A stretch of 33,985 bases of DNA from Actinomycetota bacterium. Its GTDB lineage: Bacteria > Actinomycetota > UBA4738 > HRBIN12. Positions 23,906 through 32,521 of the stretch are shown here, piece after piece. Under the pieces are notes generated by a model that worked only from the letters and a program-made list of their open reading frames with translations, did no database searches and was not told where the DNA came from. Each line of letters opens with the position of its first letter. Position 1 is the first letter of the stretch. Made by a program: the position numbers and the translations under genes. The stretch spans positions 1 through 33,985 of the forward strand of contig VAYX01000016.1 of NCBI GenBank assembly GCA_005885325.1. Direction: 5' to 3'.

Positions 23906-26900
23906 TCAATGGTCGATGGGCGAAAGGATCGACGATCGGTTCCGTGCCGGCGTCTTCAACTCGTCGAGGACGGCCTCGGCCCTGCGATACAGCCTGCCGG
24001 CCATCCGCCGATCTCCACGCCGCTTCTCGGCCGCAGCGTGGAGCGAAAGGGACCGCGCAAGCCACGCAGTCCGACCCATGGTGCTCCACGTTTCGACGGC
24101 TCGCTCGAATGCCTTCGCCGCGCCCTCGTCGTCCCCCGCGCGGAGCGCGTGCAGACCCTCGTTCTCCAGGACGACCGCCGCGATCTCCGCTTCCTCGATC
24201 GCAACGTCAGGTCTGCCCTCGACGTCCGCTCCCGCCAGCAACGCGGACTGCCGCTCCAACGCCACGGCCAGGCCCAGGAAGCCGCCCGAGCCCAGGGACC
24301 GAGCGAGCGAGGCGGCTCGAGCCAGGTGGCGCCGCGCCTCATCCGGCCGGCCGGCGCCAAGGGAGGCTCGTCCACGAAGGAGCGGAACGAGCGGCTCGAG
24401 GATGAGCCAGTCGCTGGCTCGCACCGCGGTACCGAGGCGAACGCCGAGGCCCGAGACCTTGTCCCAGACCCCTCGGTCAAGCGCCAGCCACGCTTCGAAC
24501 AGGAGGGCCTCGCAACGCATCACGCGGATCCTCTTCTGCTCGATGATCAGCCGGGCCGCCCGGAGCCGGCTCTGTGCAAGCGACGGCGAACCGGACCTGA
24601 GCGCCGCGCGGGCTCCCGCCAGGAGCCCGGTGGCTCGAACCCGCGCCGAGCGCAGCTCACGGGCGAGCTCGAGGGCCTCGAGGCTCAGGCGTTCAGCCTC
24701 GTCGGGAGGGCCAACAGCGGCCGCGGCCATGGCACCGATGAGGACGGTGTCGGCCTCCGCATAGCGATCACCTGACTGAGCCGCCAGCGGTCTCGCTTCG
24801 CGCATGATCCGGATGGCCTCCCCGAACTCGCCGCAGAAATACGCGAAGTAGCCGCGTGTCCTGGCCACCGCGGCCCGCGATCGAAGGTCGCGGTCGTCCT
24901 CCGCGAGCCGGTTCGCCTCCTCCAACCACCGATGGAACTCCCGGCCCCCTTGCGTGGTGAGCAGGTACGCGAGGTCCTGGGCGGCGACCGAACGGCCCCA
25001 GCGATCCCTCGAGCGCGTGAACAGGCGATGGGCCTTGCGGAGTTCCAGCAACTCGCGCGAGTAATCGTCTCTGCTCCACGTCTCGGAAAGATGGTGGAGC
25101 GCCCACGCCTGCCCCCGGACATCACCGAGGATCGCGAACTCCCCTCGTGCCTCCTCCAGGAGCGTTCGAGCTCGACGCATGCGACCCGCGTCGCTCTCGG
25201 CTCGTCCCAGCGCGAGCAACGCCCGGGCCGCTAGGCGCCGGTCGCCAAGCTCATGGCCGATGGCCCTGGCCTGGGTGGCGTGCGTGATTGCCTCGCGGTG
25301 CCGCCCCATCTCGATCAAGCTCTCCGCCCGGCCCGTGAGGAGCGTGGCGGTGGTCCGAGGGTCGATGCCTTCCTCATCTTCCTGGACGATGCGAAGGGCC
25401 CGCTCGTACAGAGCCTCGGCGGAGCGCGCCTGGTAGGCGAAGGTCTGCGCCGCAGACCGACCGAGATACCGAACCGCGAGCCGAGCGGTTCCGATCGGTG
25501 GACGCCGGCCCGTCGTCGAGCGCCCGAGCTCCCACGCCCGCTCGTAATGATGGGCGAGCGCGGCGATGGGCTCCTCGGACGCCGACGGGGCACGTCCCCG
25601 CAACCACTCCGCGATCTGCCGATGACGGCGGGCCCGTTCCAATCGCGGCAACGACTCGTAGGCCACCTCGCGGATCAGCGGGTGCTTGAACCCGTACTCC
25701 ACCGACCCCGGGACGGCGCTCGTGGCGCGACGCCGCAGCAGGTCGCGTCCCTCCAGCGACAGCAGGGCCCGGTGAGGATCGGGGACCTCGGACAGGTGTT
25801 CCTCGAGCCCGTCCCACGTCGCATCACCCGCGACCGACGCGTCCTGGAGCACCTGTTTCTCGTCCGGTGGAAGCCCGTCCAGCCGAGCGGCGATCAACGA
25901 CCGGATCGTCGGGGGCACGGCCTGCAGGAGGTTCGGCTGGGCCACTCGCCAGCCGGTGGCTCCGGACACCAGCGCACCCGTCTCGACCAGCATCCCCAGG
26001 CTCTCCTCGAGGAACAACGGGTTGCCTGCGGCCAACCCCACCGGGGCCTGGACCACTGCACGGGGGGCCGCTTCTCCCAGGACGCTGTGAGCGAGCTCCA
26101 GCATCGCGGGGTCCGGCAGCGACCCCAGCTCGAGCTGGGGGAGTTTCGCGATCAGCTTGTCGGGCCGGGAGAGACCGAGGAACAGCACAGGGCAGTTCCA
26201 CGGCTGGCGGCTCACGTCCTCGAGGGCCTTCACCAGGTCCGGGTCCGCCCACTGCAGGTCGTCGAGAACGACGGTGACCGGCTGCTTCATCCTGGCCAGC
26301 CCCTCCACGACCGTGCGGACCGCCGCAAGTGCGTCATGCACCGATCCGGGTGCTTGCCCCGGTGCGACCCGTCCGGCCAGCAACAGGCTCATCTCCCTGA
26401 CCAGGGTCCTTCGGTCCACGCCGGCGATGCGCTCCGCGAGTCGCGTCGCCCCGGCCTCGATCTCCTTGATCGGCGCTCCCGGGGAGACGCCGGCGGCCCC
26501 GCCGATCGCTTCGGCCATGGCATGCAGGGGGTGCTGTGGGCCGAAGGGCACGCACCGGCCGGCCAAGACGGAACCGCGCCGCAGGCGTTTGCGGAACTCC
26601 GCCGCGGCCCGCGACTTGCCCAGTCCGGGTTCGCCGGTGACGACGAGGACCCGGGATCGGGCTTCGCGTTCGGTGGCGAGCGTCTCGTCTCGAAGGCGAT
26701 GCATCACGTCCGCCCGGTCGACGAATGCTCTCGTCGGCGTCCGGCCCTGTCGCGTGGCCGGGCGGGCCGACCGGACGCCCACGGCCTCATAGGTCGCGAG
26801 ATCGGGCTTGCCCTTCGCTTGCCGGGTGTATCGGGGGCCGTACCGGATGGCGCCGGAGGTCCGGGCCCTCGTGCGCTCGTCGACCAACACCCGCCCGCCC

Positions 26901-27364
26901 GGTGCGAGATCCGCGAGCCTCGACGCGGTGTTCACCGTGTCGCCGATCACGGTGAACCCCGCCGGCTCATCGGAAGGGGCGACCATGACTTCCCCTGAGT
27001 TCACGCCCGCGTGGACTTCGGGGAACGGGAGGCCTTCGCTCCTCGCGTTCAGTTCGCGGACGTGATCCCGTACGGCCAGCGCGGCCCGGACCGCCCGTTC
27101 GGCGTCGTCCTCGTGGACGATCGGGACCCCGAAGACGGCCATGAACCCGTCCCCCATGATCTGGGGCACCGTGCCGCCGAAGGTCTCGGCGATCCGCTGG
27201 AGCGCGTGCAGCTGGGGACGGAGGAAGCGATAGACCTCCTCGGCATCCATGGAGGCTGCGAGCGCCGTGTACCCGGCGAGGTCAGCGAAGAGGACCGAGA
27301 CGAGCTTGCGTTCGCCTCGCTCGGCGACGGGCGCCCTCGACCCAACGGTCCGCCTATCCGGCAT
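23906..27364 (-). CDS. Class III nucleotide cyclase fused to an AAA-type ATPase and TPR-like repeats
   Basis: A large signalling protein of 1152 residues. Residues 20-190 are a class III cyclase domain: metal ligands D28 (LFADLAGYT) and D72 (IMGDGFMAVFG), transition-state residues N145 and R149 (GDTVNTASRLADLA). The purine-contacting Lys four residues before D72 is Gln68, and T138 takes the place of the usual Asp, as in class IIIb. Residues 210-620 are a P-loop ATPase with Walker A GEPGLGKS (244-251) and Walker B VVLDDLQWAD. From about 640 to the end the protein is helical, Ala/Arg/Leu-rich, resembling TPR repeats. No membrane segment is seen. It may make cAMP, but specificity is unproven. 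The ATG at 27364 overlaps the upstream gene by 11 bases, so the two form a unit. Confidence 0.9.
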   Translation of the reverse strand: MPDRRTVGSRAPVAERGERKLVSVLFADLAGYTALAASMDAEEVYRFLRPQLHALQRIAETFGGTVPQIMGDGFMAVFGVPIVHEDDAERAVRAALAVRDHVRELNARSEGLPFPEVHAGVNSGEVMVAPSDEPAGFTVIGDTVNTASRLADLAPGGRVLVDERTRARTSGAIRYGPRYTRQAKGKPDLATYEAVGVRSARPATRQGRTPTRAFVDRADVMHRLRDETLATEREARSRVLVVTGEPGLGKSRAAAEFRKRLRRGSVLAGRCVPFGPQHPLHAMAEAIGGAAGVSPGAPIKEIEAGATRLAERIAGVDRRTLVREMSLLLAGRVAPGQAPGSVHDALAAVRTVVEGLARMKQPVTVVLDDLQWADPDLVKALEDVSRQPWNCPVLFLGLSRPDKLIAKLPQLELGSLPDPAMLELAHSVLGEAAPRAVVQAPVGLAAGNPLFLEESLGMLVETGALVSGATGWRVAQPNLLQAVPPTIRSLIAARLDGLPPDEKQVLQDASVAGDATWDGLEEHLSEVPDPHRALLSLEGRDLLRRRATSAVPGSVEYGFKHPLIREVAYESLPRLERARRHRQIAEWLRGRAPSASEEPIAALAHHYERAWELGRSTTGRRPPIGTARLAVRYLGRSAAQTFAYQARSAEALYERALRIVQEDEEGIDPRTTATLLTGRAESLIEMGRHREAITHATQARAIGHELGDRRLAARALLALGRAESDAGRMRRARTLLEEARGEFAILGDVRGQAWALHHLSETWSRDDYSRELLELRKAHRLFTRSRDRWGRSVAAQDLAYLLTTQGGREFHRWLEEANRLAEDDRDLRSRAAVARTRGYFAYFCGEFGEAIRIMREARPLAAQSGDRYAEADTVLIGAMAAAAVGPPDEAERLSLEALELARELRSARVRATGLLAGARAALRSGSPSLAQSRLRAARLIIEQKRIRVMRCEALLFEAWLALDRGVWDKVSGLGVRLGTAVRASDWLILEPLVPLLRGRASLGAGRPDEARRHLARAASLARSLGSGGFLGLAVALERQSALLAGADVEGRPDVAIEEAEIAAVVLENEGLHALRAGDDEGAAKAFERAVETWSTMGRTAWLARSLSLHAAAEKRRGDRRMAGRLYRRAEAVLDELKTPARNRSSILSPIDH

Positions 27365-27929
27365 CCTCCCCGCCGCGGATCGCGTTGCCGGGCAGATAGG
27401 CGAACGACGAGTCCGTTCCCCCGATCCCCTCCACGGTCAGGAGGTCATGGGCGATCGCCGTCCACAGCTCCTCGAAGCTCGGCCTTCCCAAGTCCACGAG
27501 GACGTCGAACCCCCGGCCCGAGACGACGGCTGCGCCATACCAATATGTGTTCTCGTCGAACTTGTCCTTGAAGGCCTCGTCCAGGGCGTCCAGGAGGTCG
27601 AACGGACTTCCGGCGGCGCGAACCCGTACGAGTGCGCAGTACGGCGGGCTTGCCCGCTTGGGCCCCCTGATGCTCGAGACCTTGAGCTCGGTGGACGTCT
27701 CGGAATGAACGCCCGCGTCCCAGAGAGGTCCGGCGATGAACGTCTGGGCGTCCTCAAGGCTCCGGCTCTCCATGCGCGTGTACACGGCGAAGGAGCCGAT
27801 GAAGTGCGCCACGAACTTGACCTGATCGCGATTGGCCCCCACGGACTCGACGACCTGCCGGATGGACCTCCCTGCCTCGATCGTCTGGGAGAAGACATGA
27901 TGGACGATCGGACCCTCCGCTGATTGCAT
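27354..27929 (-). CDS. Protein of two Lrp/AsnC-like effector domains, no DNA-binding domain
   Basis: A 191-residue soluble protein that I do not recognise by name. It seems to be an internal duplication. Residues about 8-85 (SIRQVVESVGANRDQVKFVA, HFIGSFAVYTRMESRSLEDA) and about 95-180 (SPFDLLDALDEAF, YGAAVVSGRGFDVLVDLGRP, SFEELWTAIAHDLLTVEGI) share the pattern strand-helix-strand-strand-helix-strand typical of the Lrp/AsnC effector (RAM) domain, including the small-residue G turn and the strand-helix SLED/SFEE start. There is no helix-turn-helix. The ATG at 27929 has a strong GAGGGGG upstream. It overlaps the cyclase gene by 11 bases, suggesting a sensor or regulator of that enzyme. The fold assignment is by pattern only. 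Confidence 0.7.
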   Translation of the reverse strand: MQSAEGPIVHHVFSQTIEAGRSIRQVVESVGANRDQVKFVAHFIGSFAVYTRMESRSLEDAQTFIAGPLWDAGVHSETSTELKVSSIRGPKRASPPYCALVRVRAAGSPFDLLDALDEAFKDKFDENTYWYGAAVVSGRGFDVLVDLGRPSFEELWTAIAHDLLTVEGIGGTDSSFAYLPGNAIRGGEDAG

Positions 27930-28011
27930 GATTCCCCCTCAGGATTCGTTCCTCGACAACTCTGCTCTCCGGACGGCCCGACCGCAAGGCGACGGGAAGC
28001 CGGAGGCCGTC

Positions 28012-28020
28012 TGTTACCCT
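28012..28020 (+). promoter_or_regulatory. Extended -10 promoter element before rpmB
   Basis: TGT-TACCCT at 28012-28020 fits TGn-TAnnnT. The hexamer ends 10 bases before the rpmB ATG, implying a leader of only about three bases. No -35 and no Shine-Dalgarno are visible between. Confidence 0.4.
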
Positions 28021-28030
28021 TGCTCGCGCC

Positions 28031-28222
28031 ATGGCAGCCGTGTGCGAGATCTGCGGGAAGAAGCCGTTCTTCGGCAAGCGGGTGTCCCACTCCCACCACC
28101 GGACCAACCGAAGGTTCGATCCGAACGTCCAGCGGGTCCGGGCCCTGGTGAATGGGTCGCCGCGGCGGATCTACGCCTGCACCAGTTGCCTGAAGGCCGG
28201 CAAGGTTCAGCGAGCCGGCTAG
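28031..28222 (+). CDS. rpmB: 50S ribosomal protein L28, zinc-binding form
   Basis: The 63-residue protein has the L28 signature GKRVSHSHHRTNRRFDPNVQ (20 residues) and four cysteines as C5/C8 (CEIC) and C50/C53 (CTSC), the zinc-binding C+ version. It stands alone on the plus strand, convergent with thiD 23 bases away. In many Gram-positive bacteria rpmB lies near recG and thiL, which fits this neighbourhood. An extended -10 just upstream suggests it has its own nearly leaderless transcript. Confidence 0.95.
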   Translation: MAAVCEICGKKPFFGKRVSHSHHRTNRRFDPNVQRVRALVNGSPRRIYACTSCLKAGKVQRAG

Positions 28223-28245
28223 ATCCCGCCCCCCGCTGTGGCACG

Positions 28246-29058
28246 CTACGGCGGAAGGATCCCCCACGCCGGATCGACCGGTCCGATGCCCTGCCCGATG
28301 GCCAGCCCGTGGCGCATGGCCTCCGCGACGAAGACCTTCCCCTTTCGCACCGCGACGAGCAGGTCGTCCCCACAGGCGAGGTAGGCCGCGATGGCCGAGG
28401 ACAGGACGCACCCCGTCCCGTGGGTGTTCGGGGTATCGATGCGCTCCCCCTCCACCCAGAGCAGTCGGATCCCGTCGAAGAACAGGTCGTCCGAGCGCTC
28501 ACCGGAGAGATGGCCTCCCTTCACCAGGACGGCCGTGGGGCCGAACGACCGGATCGCTTCAGCCGCCTCCTTCATGGACGCCGCCGAGTCCACCCGGAAG
28601 CCCGCCAGGCCGCTCGCCTCCGGAAGGTTCGGCGTGACCAGGATGGCCAAGGGCAGGAGGCGCTCCCGAAGGGCCTCCACGGCATCGTCCGCGAGCAGCG
28701 GGTGACCGTGCTTGGACATGAACACCGGGTCGACCACCAGGTTCGGCACCCGGGTCTCGGCCACCGCGTCGGCAACCGCCTCCACGATGACCGCGGATGC
28801 AAGCATCCCGGTTTTCGCAGCGTCGACGCCGATATCGGTCACAACCGCCCGGATCTGGTCGGCCACCAATTGCGGCGACAGCTCCTCGTAGCCGCTGACG
28901 CCCTTGGTGTTCTGCACGGTGACCGCGGTGATGGCGGTCATCCCGTACACGCCGAGGGCGGCGAACGTCTTCAGGTCGGCCTGGATCCCCGCCCCGCCGC
29001 CGGAGTCCGACCCTGCGATCGTCAGGGCCCTGGGCCGTTCGCCGTCATGCCGTGGCAA
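28246..29058 (-). CDS. thiD: Hydroxymethylpyrimidine/phosphomethylpyrimidine kinase
   Basis: Phosphorylates HMP and HMP-phosphate to give the pyrimidine half of thiamine. The 270-residue protein has the ribokinase-fold signatures: [55 protein letters not shown] and the catalytic-loop [19 protein letters not shown] chose the TTG at 29058 because no ATG lies in frame near the conserved start, it has a GGGGTGGGA upstream, and it gives the family length; it overlaps the end of thiL by 14 bases. With thiL it forms a two-gene thiamine unit. No TPP riboswitch was found before thiL. Confidence 0.93.
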   Translation of the reverse strand: MPRHDGERPRALTIAGSDSGGGAGIQADLKTFAALGVYGMTAITAVTVQNTKGVSGYEELSPQLVADQIRAVVTDIGVDAAKTGMLASAVIVEAVADAVAETRVPNLVVDPVFMSKHGHPLLADDAVEALRERLLPLAILVTPNLPEASGLAGFRVDSAASMKEAAEAIRSFGPTAVLVKGGHLSGERSDDLFFDGIRLLWVEGERIDTPNTHGTGCVLSSAIAAYLACGDDLLVAVRKGKVFVAEAMRHGLAIGQGIGPVDPAWGILPP

Positions 29059-30049
29059 AGTGATCCCACCCCGTGGGCTCGAGCGGTGACTGCCGGCCTT
29101 CGGCGTCCACCGCGACGAGCCCCTCATCGATGATGACGCCGACATCGCTGAGCGTCACCCCGAACCGCTCGCGCAGGTCGCCCCGCGCCCGCGCCAGGTT
29201 CGTGAGATCGATGGTGGCCAGCAGCTCGTAATCCTCGCCGCCCGTCAGCGCGAGCTCCGCGGGATCGACCTCCAGGAACCCTGCGGCGAGGCGGAGCGCC
29301 TCCGCCACCGGCACGCGAGGCAGGTCCACCCGGGCCCCCACACCGCTCGCCGAGCACAGGCGGGACAGATCCTTGGCCAGCCCGTCGGACAGGTCCATCA
29401 TGGCCGTCGCCCCTGCCTGGGCCAGCGTCTGTCCCTCGCCCACCCGGGCCACCGGCCGGGCCTGGGCATCCAGCAGCTCCCGGCCCCACGGCTCGGCCAG
29501 CGCCTGTGGCAGCTTCGAGGGGTGGATCCGCGAGAGCAGGAACCCCCCCGCCGCCGCACCGAGGGACCCCGTGACCACCACGATGTCGCCGGGCCGAGCC
29601 CCTGAGCGCGAGACGGCGTGCCCCGACCCGACCTCGCCAACGACCGCGACGGCGATGACGACGGCGTCGGCGCGGTTGGTGTCGCCGCCGACGAGCGCCA
29701 GCGCGTACTCGTCGCACGCGGCCCGCATCCCCCCGAAGAGCTCCATCACCCAAGCGGCGTCGACGTCGACCGGGATCCCGAGCGACACCATCGCGTACCG
29801 GGGACTGGCGGCCATGGCGGCGATGTCGGACACGTTCACCACGATCGACTTTGCTCCGAGATCCCTGGCCGAGATCGACGAGCGCTCGAAGTGCACGCCC
29901 TCGATCAGCATGTCAGTCGAAAGGACCATGGACCCGGTCCCGGACCCCACGACCGCTGCGTCGTCTCCGATCCCCACCTGGACCCCAGGGAACTCCCCGG
30001 AGAGCACCTTGCGGATGGCCTCGATCAGCTGGTCCTCGGTCAGCTCCAT
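29045..30049 (-). CDS. thiL: Thiamine-monophosphate kinase
   Basis: Phosphorylates thiamine monophosphate to thiamine pyrophosphate, the last step of the pathway. The 334-residue protein has the PurM-like motifs: [72 protein letters not shown] and [13 protein letters not shown]. The Asp-rich sites bind magnesium and ATP. The ATG at 30049 is the family start; the ribosome-binding site is weak. It is transcribed divergently from pckA across 141 bases holding overlapping -10-like boxes. Confidence 0.95.
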   Translation of the reverse strand: MELTEDQLIEAIRKVLSGEFPGVQVGIGDDAAVVGSGTGSMVLSTDMLIEGVHFERSSISARDLGAKSIVVNVSDIAAMAASPRYAMVSLGIPVDVDAAWVMELFGGMRAACDEYALALVGGDTNRADAVVIAVAVVGEVGSGHAVSRSGARPGDIVVVTGSLGAAAGGFLLSRIHPSKLPQALAEPWGRELLDAQARPVARVGEGQTLAQAGATAMMDLSDGLAKDLSRLCSASGVGARVDLPRVPVAEALRLAAGFLEVDPAELALTGGEDYELLATIDLTNLARARGDLRERFGVTLSDVGVIIDEGLVAVDAEGRQSPLEPTGWDHFATA

Positions 30050-30118
30050 GGCATCGGTTCCGGCCCCACCCGGCGTCTGCTCCCCATCCGCGGTGGCCGA
30101 ACGGGCAAGCCCCTCGGG

Positions 30119-30127
30119 TAGAATCTA
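30119..30127. promoter_or_regulatory. Overlapping divergent -10 boxes between thiL and pckA
   Basis: TAGAATCTA at 30119-30127 reads as TAGAAT on the plus strand (toward pckA) and TAGATT on the minus strand (toward thiL), both matching TAnnnT. If used, RNA polymerase could serve only one direction at a time. Neither direction has a good -35, so this is a weak call. Confidence 0.3.
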
Positions 30128-30190
30128 GCCTCTCATCAGGCACCGGCTCCGTCCTAGGCGCCGATCGTCGAGTGGTCGAAGGAGCACCTG

Positions 30191-31708
30191 TTGCTGGTCG
30201 AGGCGCGAACCGTGCACCAGAACCCCTCACCGGAGGAGCTGCGGAGCTTCACCGAGGAGATGCCGCAGTGCCGGATCACAGAGTTCGGCAACCTGAACGT
30301 GCAGACCCGCGTGACGTCCCGCTCCTCCGGCAGCACGTTCGTGGTCACCGACGATCCGGCGGCGGCAAGCGGCAAGACCATGACGCGGCAGGAGTACGAG
30401 CGGATCGCCTCGCTGCAGGACGCGTACCTGGCCAAGCAGGACGTCGTGGTGATCGACGGTTACATCGGCAACGACGAGGGATTCCGGACACCGGCCCGCC
30501 TCACGATCGAGAAGGCCAACGCGAACATCGCCGGCATGCAGCAGAAGCTGTACTTCCCCCGCGACGGCGGCGAGCCGAACGTCGAGGTCATCTACACGCC
30601 GAACCTCGCCGCACCGGGCTACCCGGACGACCGCGTCATCGCGGTCGACCTGGTGAACGGGGTGACCCGGATCCTGAACTCCGATTACTTCGGCGAGTCG
30701 AAGAAGGGCGGCCTTCGGATGTGGAACACGATCGTCTACGACCGCGGCGGCCTGGGGCTGCATGCCGGATGCAAGGTGATCCCCACGGACGCCGGCGAGA
30801 AGGTGTTCCTCATCATCGGGCTCTCGGGGACGGGCAAGACCACCACCACGTTCACCACCCAGAACGACTCGCTACCCGTCCAGGACGACTTCGTGGCGCT
30901 CATGCCCGGCGGGAAGGTGTACGGCACCGAGAACGGATGCTTCGCCAAGACCTTCAGCCTCGACCCCGACTTCGAACCGAACATCTTCAGGGCGGTCACC
31001 CAACCCACCGCCTACCTGGAGAACGTGTACCAGGACGAGCGGGGGACGGTGAACTTCTTCGAGACCTCGTACACGAAGAACGGCCGGGCCGTGTTCGGCA
31101 TGGACGATCTGGGCAACTACCGAGACGCGCGCACGGTGGGCACGGTCGATCGCCTGCTGATCCTGAACTGGAACGAGAACATCATCCCTGCGGTGGCCAA
31201 ACTGTCGCAGGAGCAGGCCGCGGCGTACTTCATGCTCGGCGAGACCACCGGCACCTCAGCCGGAGGCAAGGCCGAGGAGGGCAAGTTCCTCCGGGTGCCG
31301 GGGACCAACCCGTTCTTCCCCCTGCCGCACGGGCTCCAGGGCAACCGCATCCTGGAGCTGCTGGCGTCCCATCCCATCGAGGTGTTCCTGCTGAACACCG
31401 GCCGAGTGGGAGGCAGAGAGGACGACGAACGATCGAAGAAGGTGAAGATCCCGCACTCCTCGGCCGTGGTGAAGGCCATCGCCGAGGGGACCATCTCCTG
31501 GATCGAGGACCTCGACTTCGGCTACCTCATCGCCGAGGCAGTCCCCGGGATCGATGACCCCGAGCTGCTCCAGCCCCGTTGGCTGTACGAGCGACAGGGA
31601 CGACAGGCGGAGTACGCCGGCATGGTCTCGAGGTTCAAGGCCGAGCGGCGCGCCCACCTGATGGGTTTTCCCGAGCTCTCGAAAGAGATCGTCGCCGCCG
31701 CCGGCTGA
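30191..31708 (+). CDS. pckA: Phosphoenolpyruvate carboxykinase, ATP type
   Basis: Converts oxaloacetate and ATP to phosphoenolpyruvate, the entry step of gluconeogenesis. The 505-residue protein is of the ATP-using PckA family, not the GTP-using form more usual in cultured Actinomycetota. Evidence: YFGESKKGGLRMWNT (167-181), Walker A IIGLSGTGKTTTT (208-220), magnesium-binding DDF (232-234), GTENGCFAKTF and the nucleotide-binding NTGRVGG. The TTG at 30191 has AGGAG at 30179-30183 and the upstream frame is closed by a TAG at 30155, so this start is well supported; a GTG at 30212 is the alternative. It is convergent with the ABC permease, six bases away. Confidence 0.93.
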   Translation: MLVEARTVHQNPSPEELRSFTEEMPQCRITEFGNLNVQTRVTSRSSGSTFVVTDDPAAASGKTMTRQEYERIASLQDAYLAKQDVVVIDGYIGNDEGFRTPARLTIEKANANIAGMQQKLYFPRDGGEPNVEVIYTPNLAAPGYPDDRVIAVDLVNGVTRILNSDYFGESKKGGLRMWNTIVYDRGGLGLHAGCKVIPTDAGEKVFLIIGLSGTGKTTTTFTTQNDSLPVQDDFVALMPGGKVYGTENGCFAKTFSLDPDFEPNIFRAVTQPTAYLENVYQDERGTVNFFETSYTKNGRAVFGMDDLGNYRDARTVGTVDRLLILNWNENIIPAVAKLSQEQAAAYFMLGETTGTSAGGKAEEGKFLRVPGTNPFFPLPHGLQGNRILELLASHPIEVFLLNTGRVGGREDDERSKKVKIPHSSAVVKAIAEGTISWIEDLDFGYLIAEAVPGIDDPELLQPRWLYERQGRQAEYAGMVSRFKAERRAHLMGFPELSKEIVAAAG

Positions 31709-31714
31709 GCCCGC

Positions 31715-32521
31715 TCACGCGACCACGTCGCGGCGCGAGAACGACACCAGGGCCACGGTCAGGAACACCGCCGTGTACGCGGCCGAGATGAGGACCCCCC
31801 CGCGCATGCCGCCCCACTCGACGGGGAACCGGAAGAGGTCCGTGAACGCCAGCCACCCGTGGGTGGGCAGGTACGGGTGGATGACCCGCAGGTTCGGGAT
31901 CTGGTCGACGATCTCGCTGGTGATGCCGAGGATCACCGTGGCCACGATCGCCCCCGGCCCCGAGTCCGTGAGCGTCGAGATGCACACGCCGATGGCGGCG
32001 ATCCCCGACACCCCGAGGAGGATGTACCCGGCCGCCGCGAGGATCCGCAGCGATGCCTGGGCCACCGAAAGTGTCGTTCCCGACAGCGTGGGCAGCGGCT
32101 TGAACCCGAACACCACGCCGCCCCAGAACGCGCCGCATCCCACGACCCACAGGAGGAGGAGGCCGAGGAGCGCCATGGCCGCTCCGTACTTGCCGAGGAC
32201 CAGTCGCGTCCGGGCCACCGGCCGGACCAGGAGGTAGCGCAGCGTTCCCGCTTGGGCCTCGCCGGCCACCGCGTCACCGGCCAGAAGTCCGGCGGCGAGC
32301 GGTAGGAAGAACGGCTGGATGACTGCCAGGCCGGTGAGCGGGGCGAACAACCCGTTGCGCAGGATCTGGAACAGGAAGGGCGGCGCGTCCCCGGAGTCCG
32401 CTGACGTCGGTGGTGACAGCTTCACGGCGATGACGATCAGCACCGGGATGCCACCGAGGGCCGCGGCCAGCAGATACGTCCGCCATCGGCGCCACGCTTT
32501 CATCAGCTCAACCCTGAACAC
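31715..32521 (-). CDS. ABC-2 type transporter permease
   Basis: Membrane subunit of an ABC exporter, 268 residues. The short cytoplasmic start (FRVELMKAWRRWRTY) is followed by about six hydrophobic segments, near residues 16-34, 60-85, 110-140, 150-185, 186-205 and 240-262. The loop GDAVAGEAQAGTLRYLLVRPVARTR (as AGEAQAGTLRYLLVRP) is the coupling-helix signature of ABC-2 permeases of the NatB/YhaP type. The GTG at 32521 has GGAGGG upstream; an ATG at 32503 would shorten it by six residues. The start overlaps the ATPase gene by 14 bases. The substrate is unknown; relatives export sodium, drugs, peptides or lipids. Confidence 0.9.
   Translation of the reverse strand: MFRVELMKAWRRWRTYLLAAALGGIPVLIVIAVKLSPPTSADSGDAPPFLFQILRNGLFAPLTGLAVIQPFFLPLAAGLLAGDAVAGEAQAGTLRYLLVRPVARTRLVLGKYGAAMALLGLLLLWVVGCGAFWGGVVFGFKPLPTLSGTTLSVAQASLRILAAAGYILLGVSGIAAIGVCISTLTDSGPGAIVATVILGITSEIVDQIPNLRVIHPYLPTHGWLAFTDLFRFPVEWGGMRGGVLISAAYTAVFLTVALVSFSRRDVVA

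Noticed and set aside
27930-28030. Divergent gap between the AsnC-like gene and rpmB as a possible regulator-binding region.
   Set aside because: Apart from the rpmB -10 element and the ribosome-binding site of the AsnC-like gene, no inverted repeat was found.
30128-30160. CTGATGAG on the minus strand upstream of thiL, resembling the core of a hammerhead ribozyme or part of a TPP riboswitch.
   Set aside because: No matching GAAA core or closing stems follow, and the conserved TPP-riboswitch blocks are absent.
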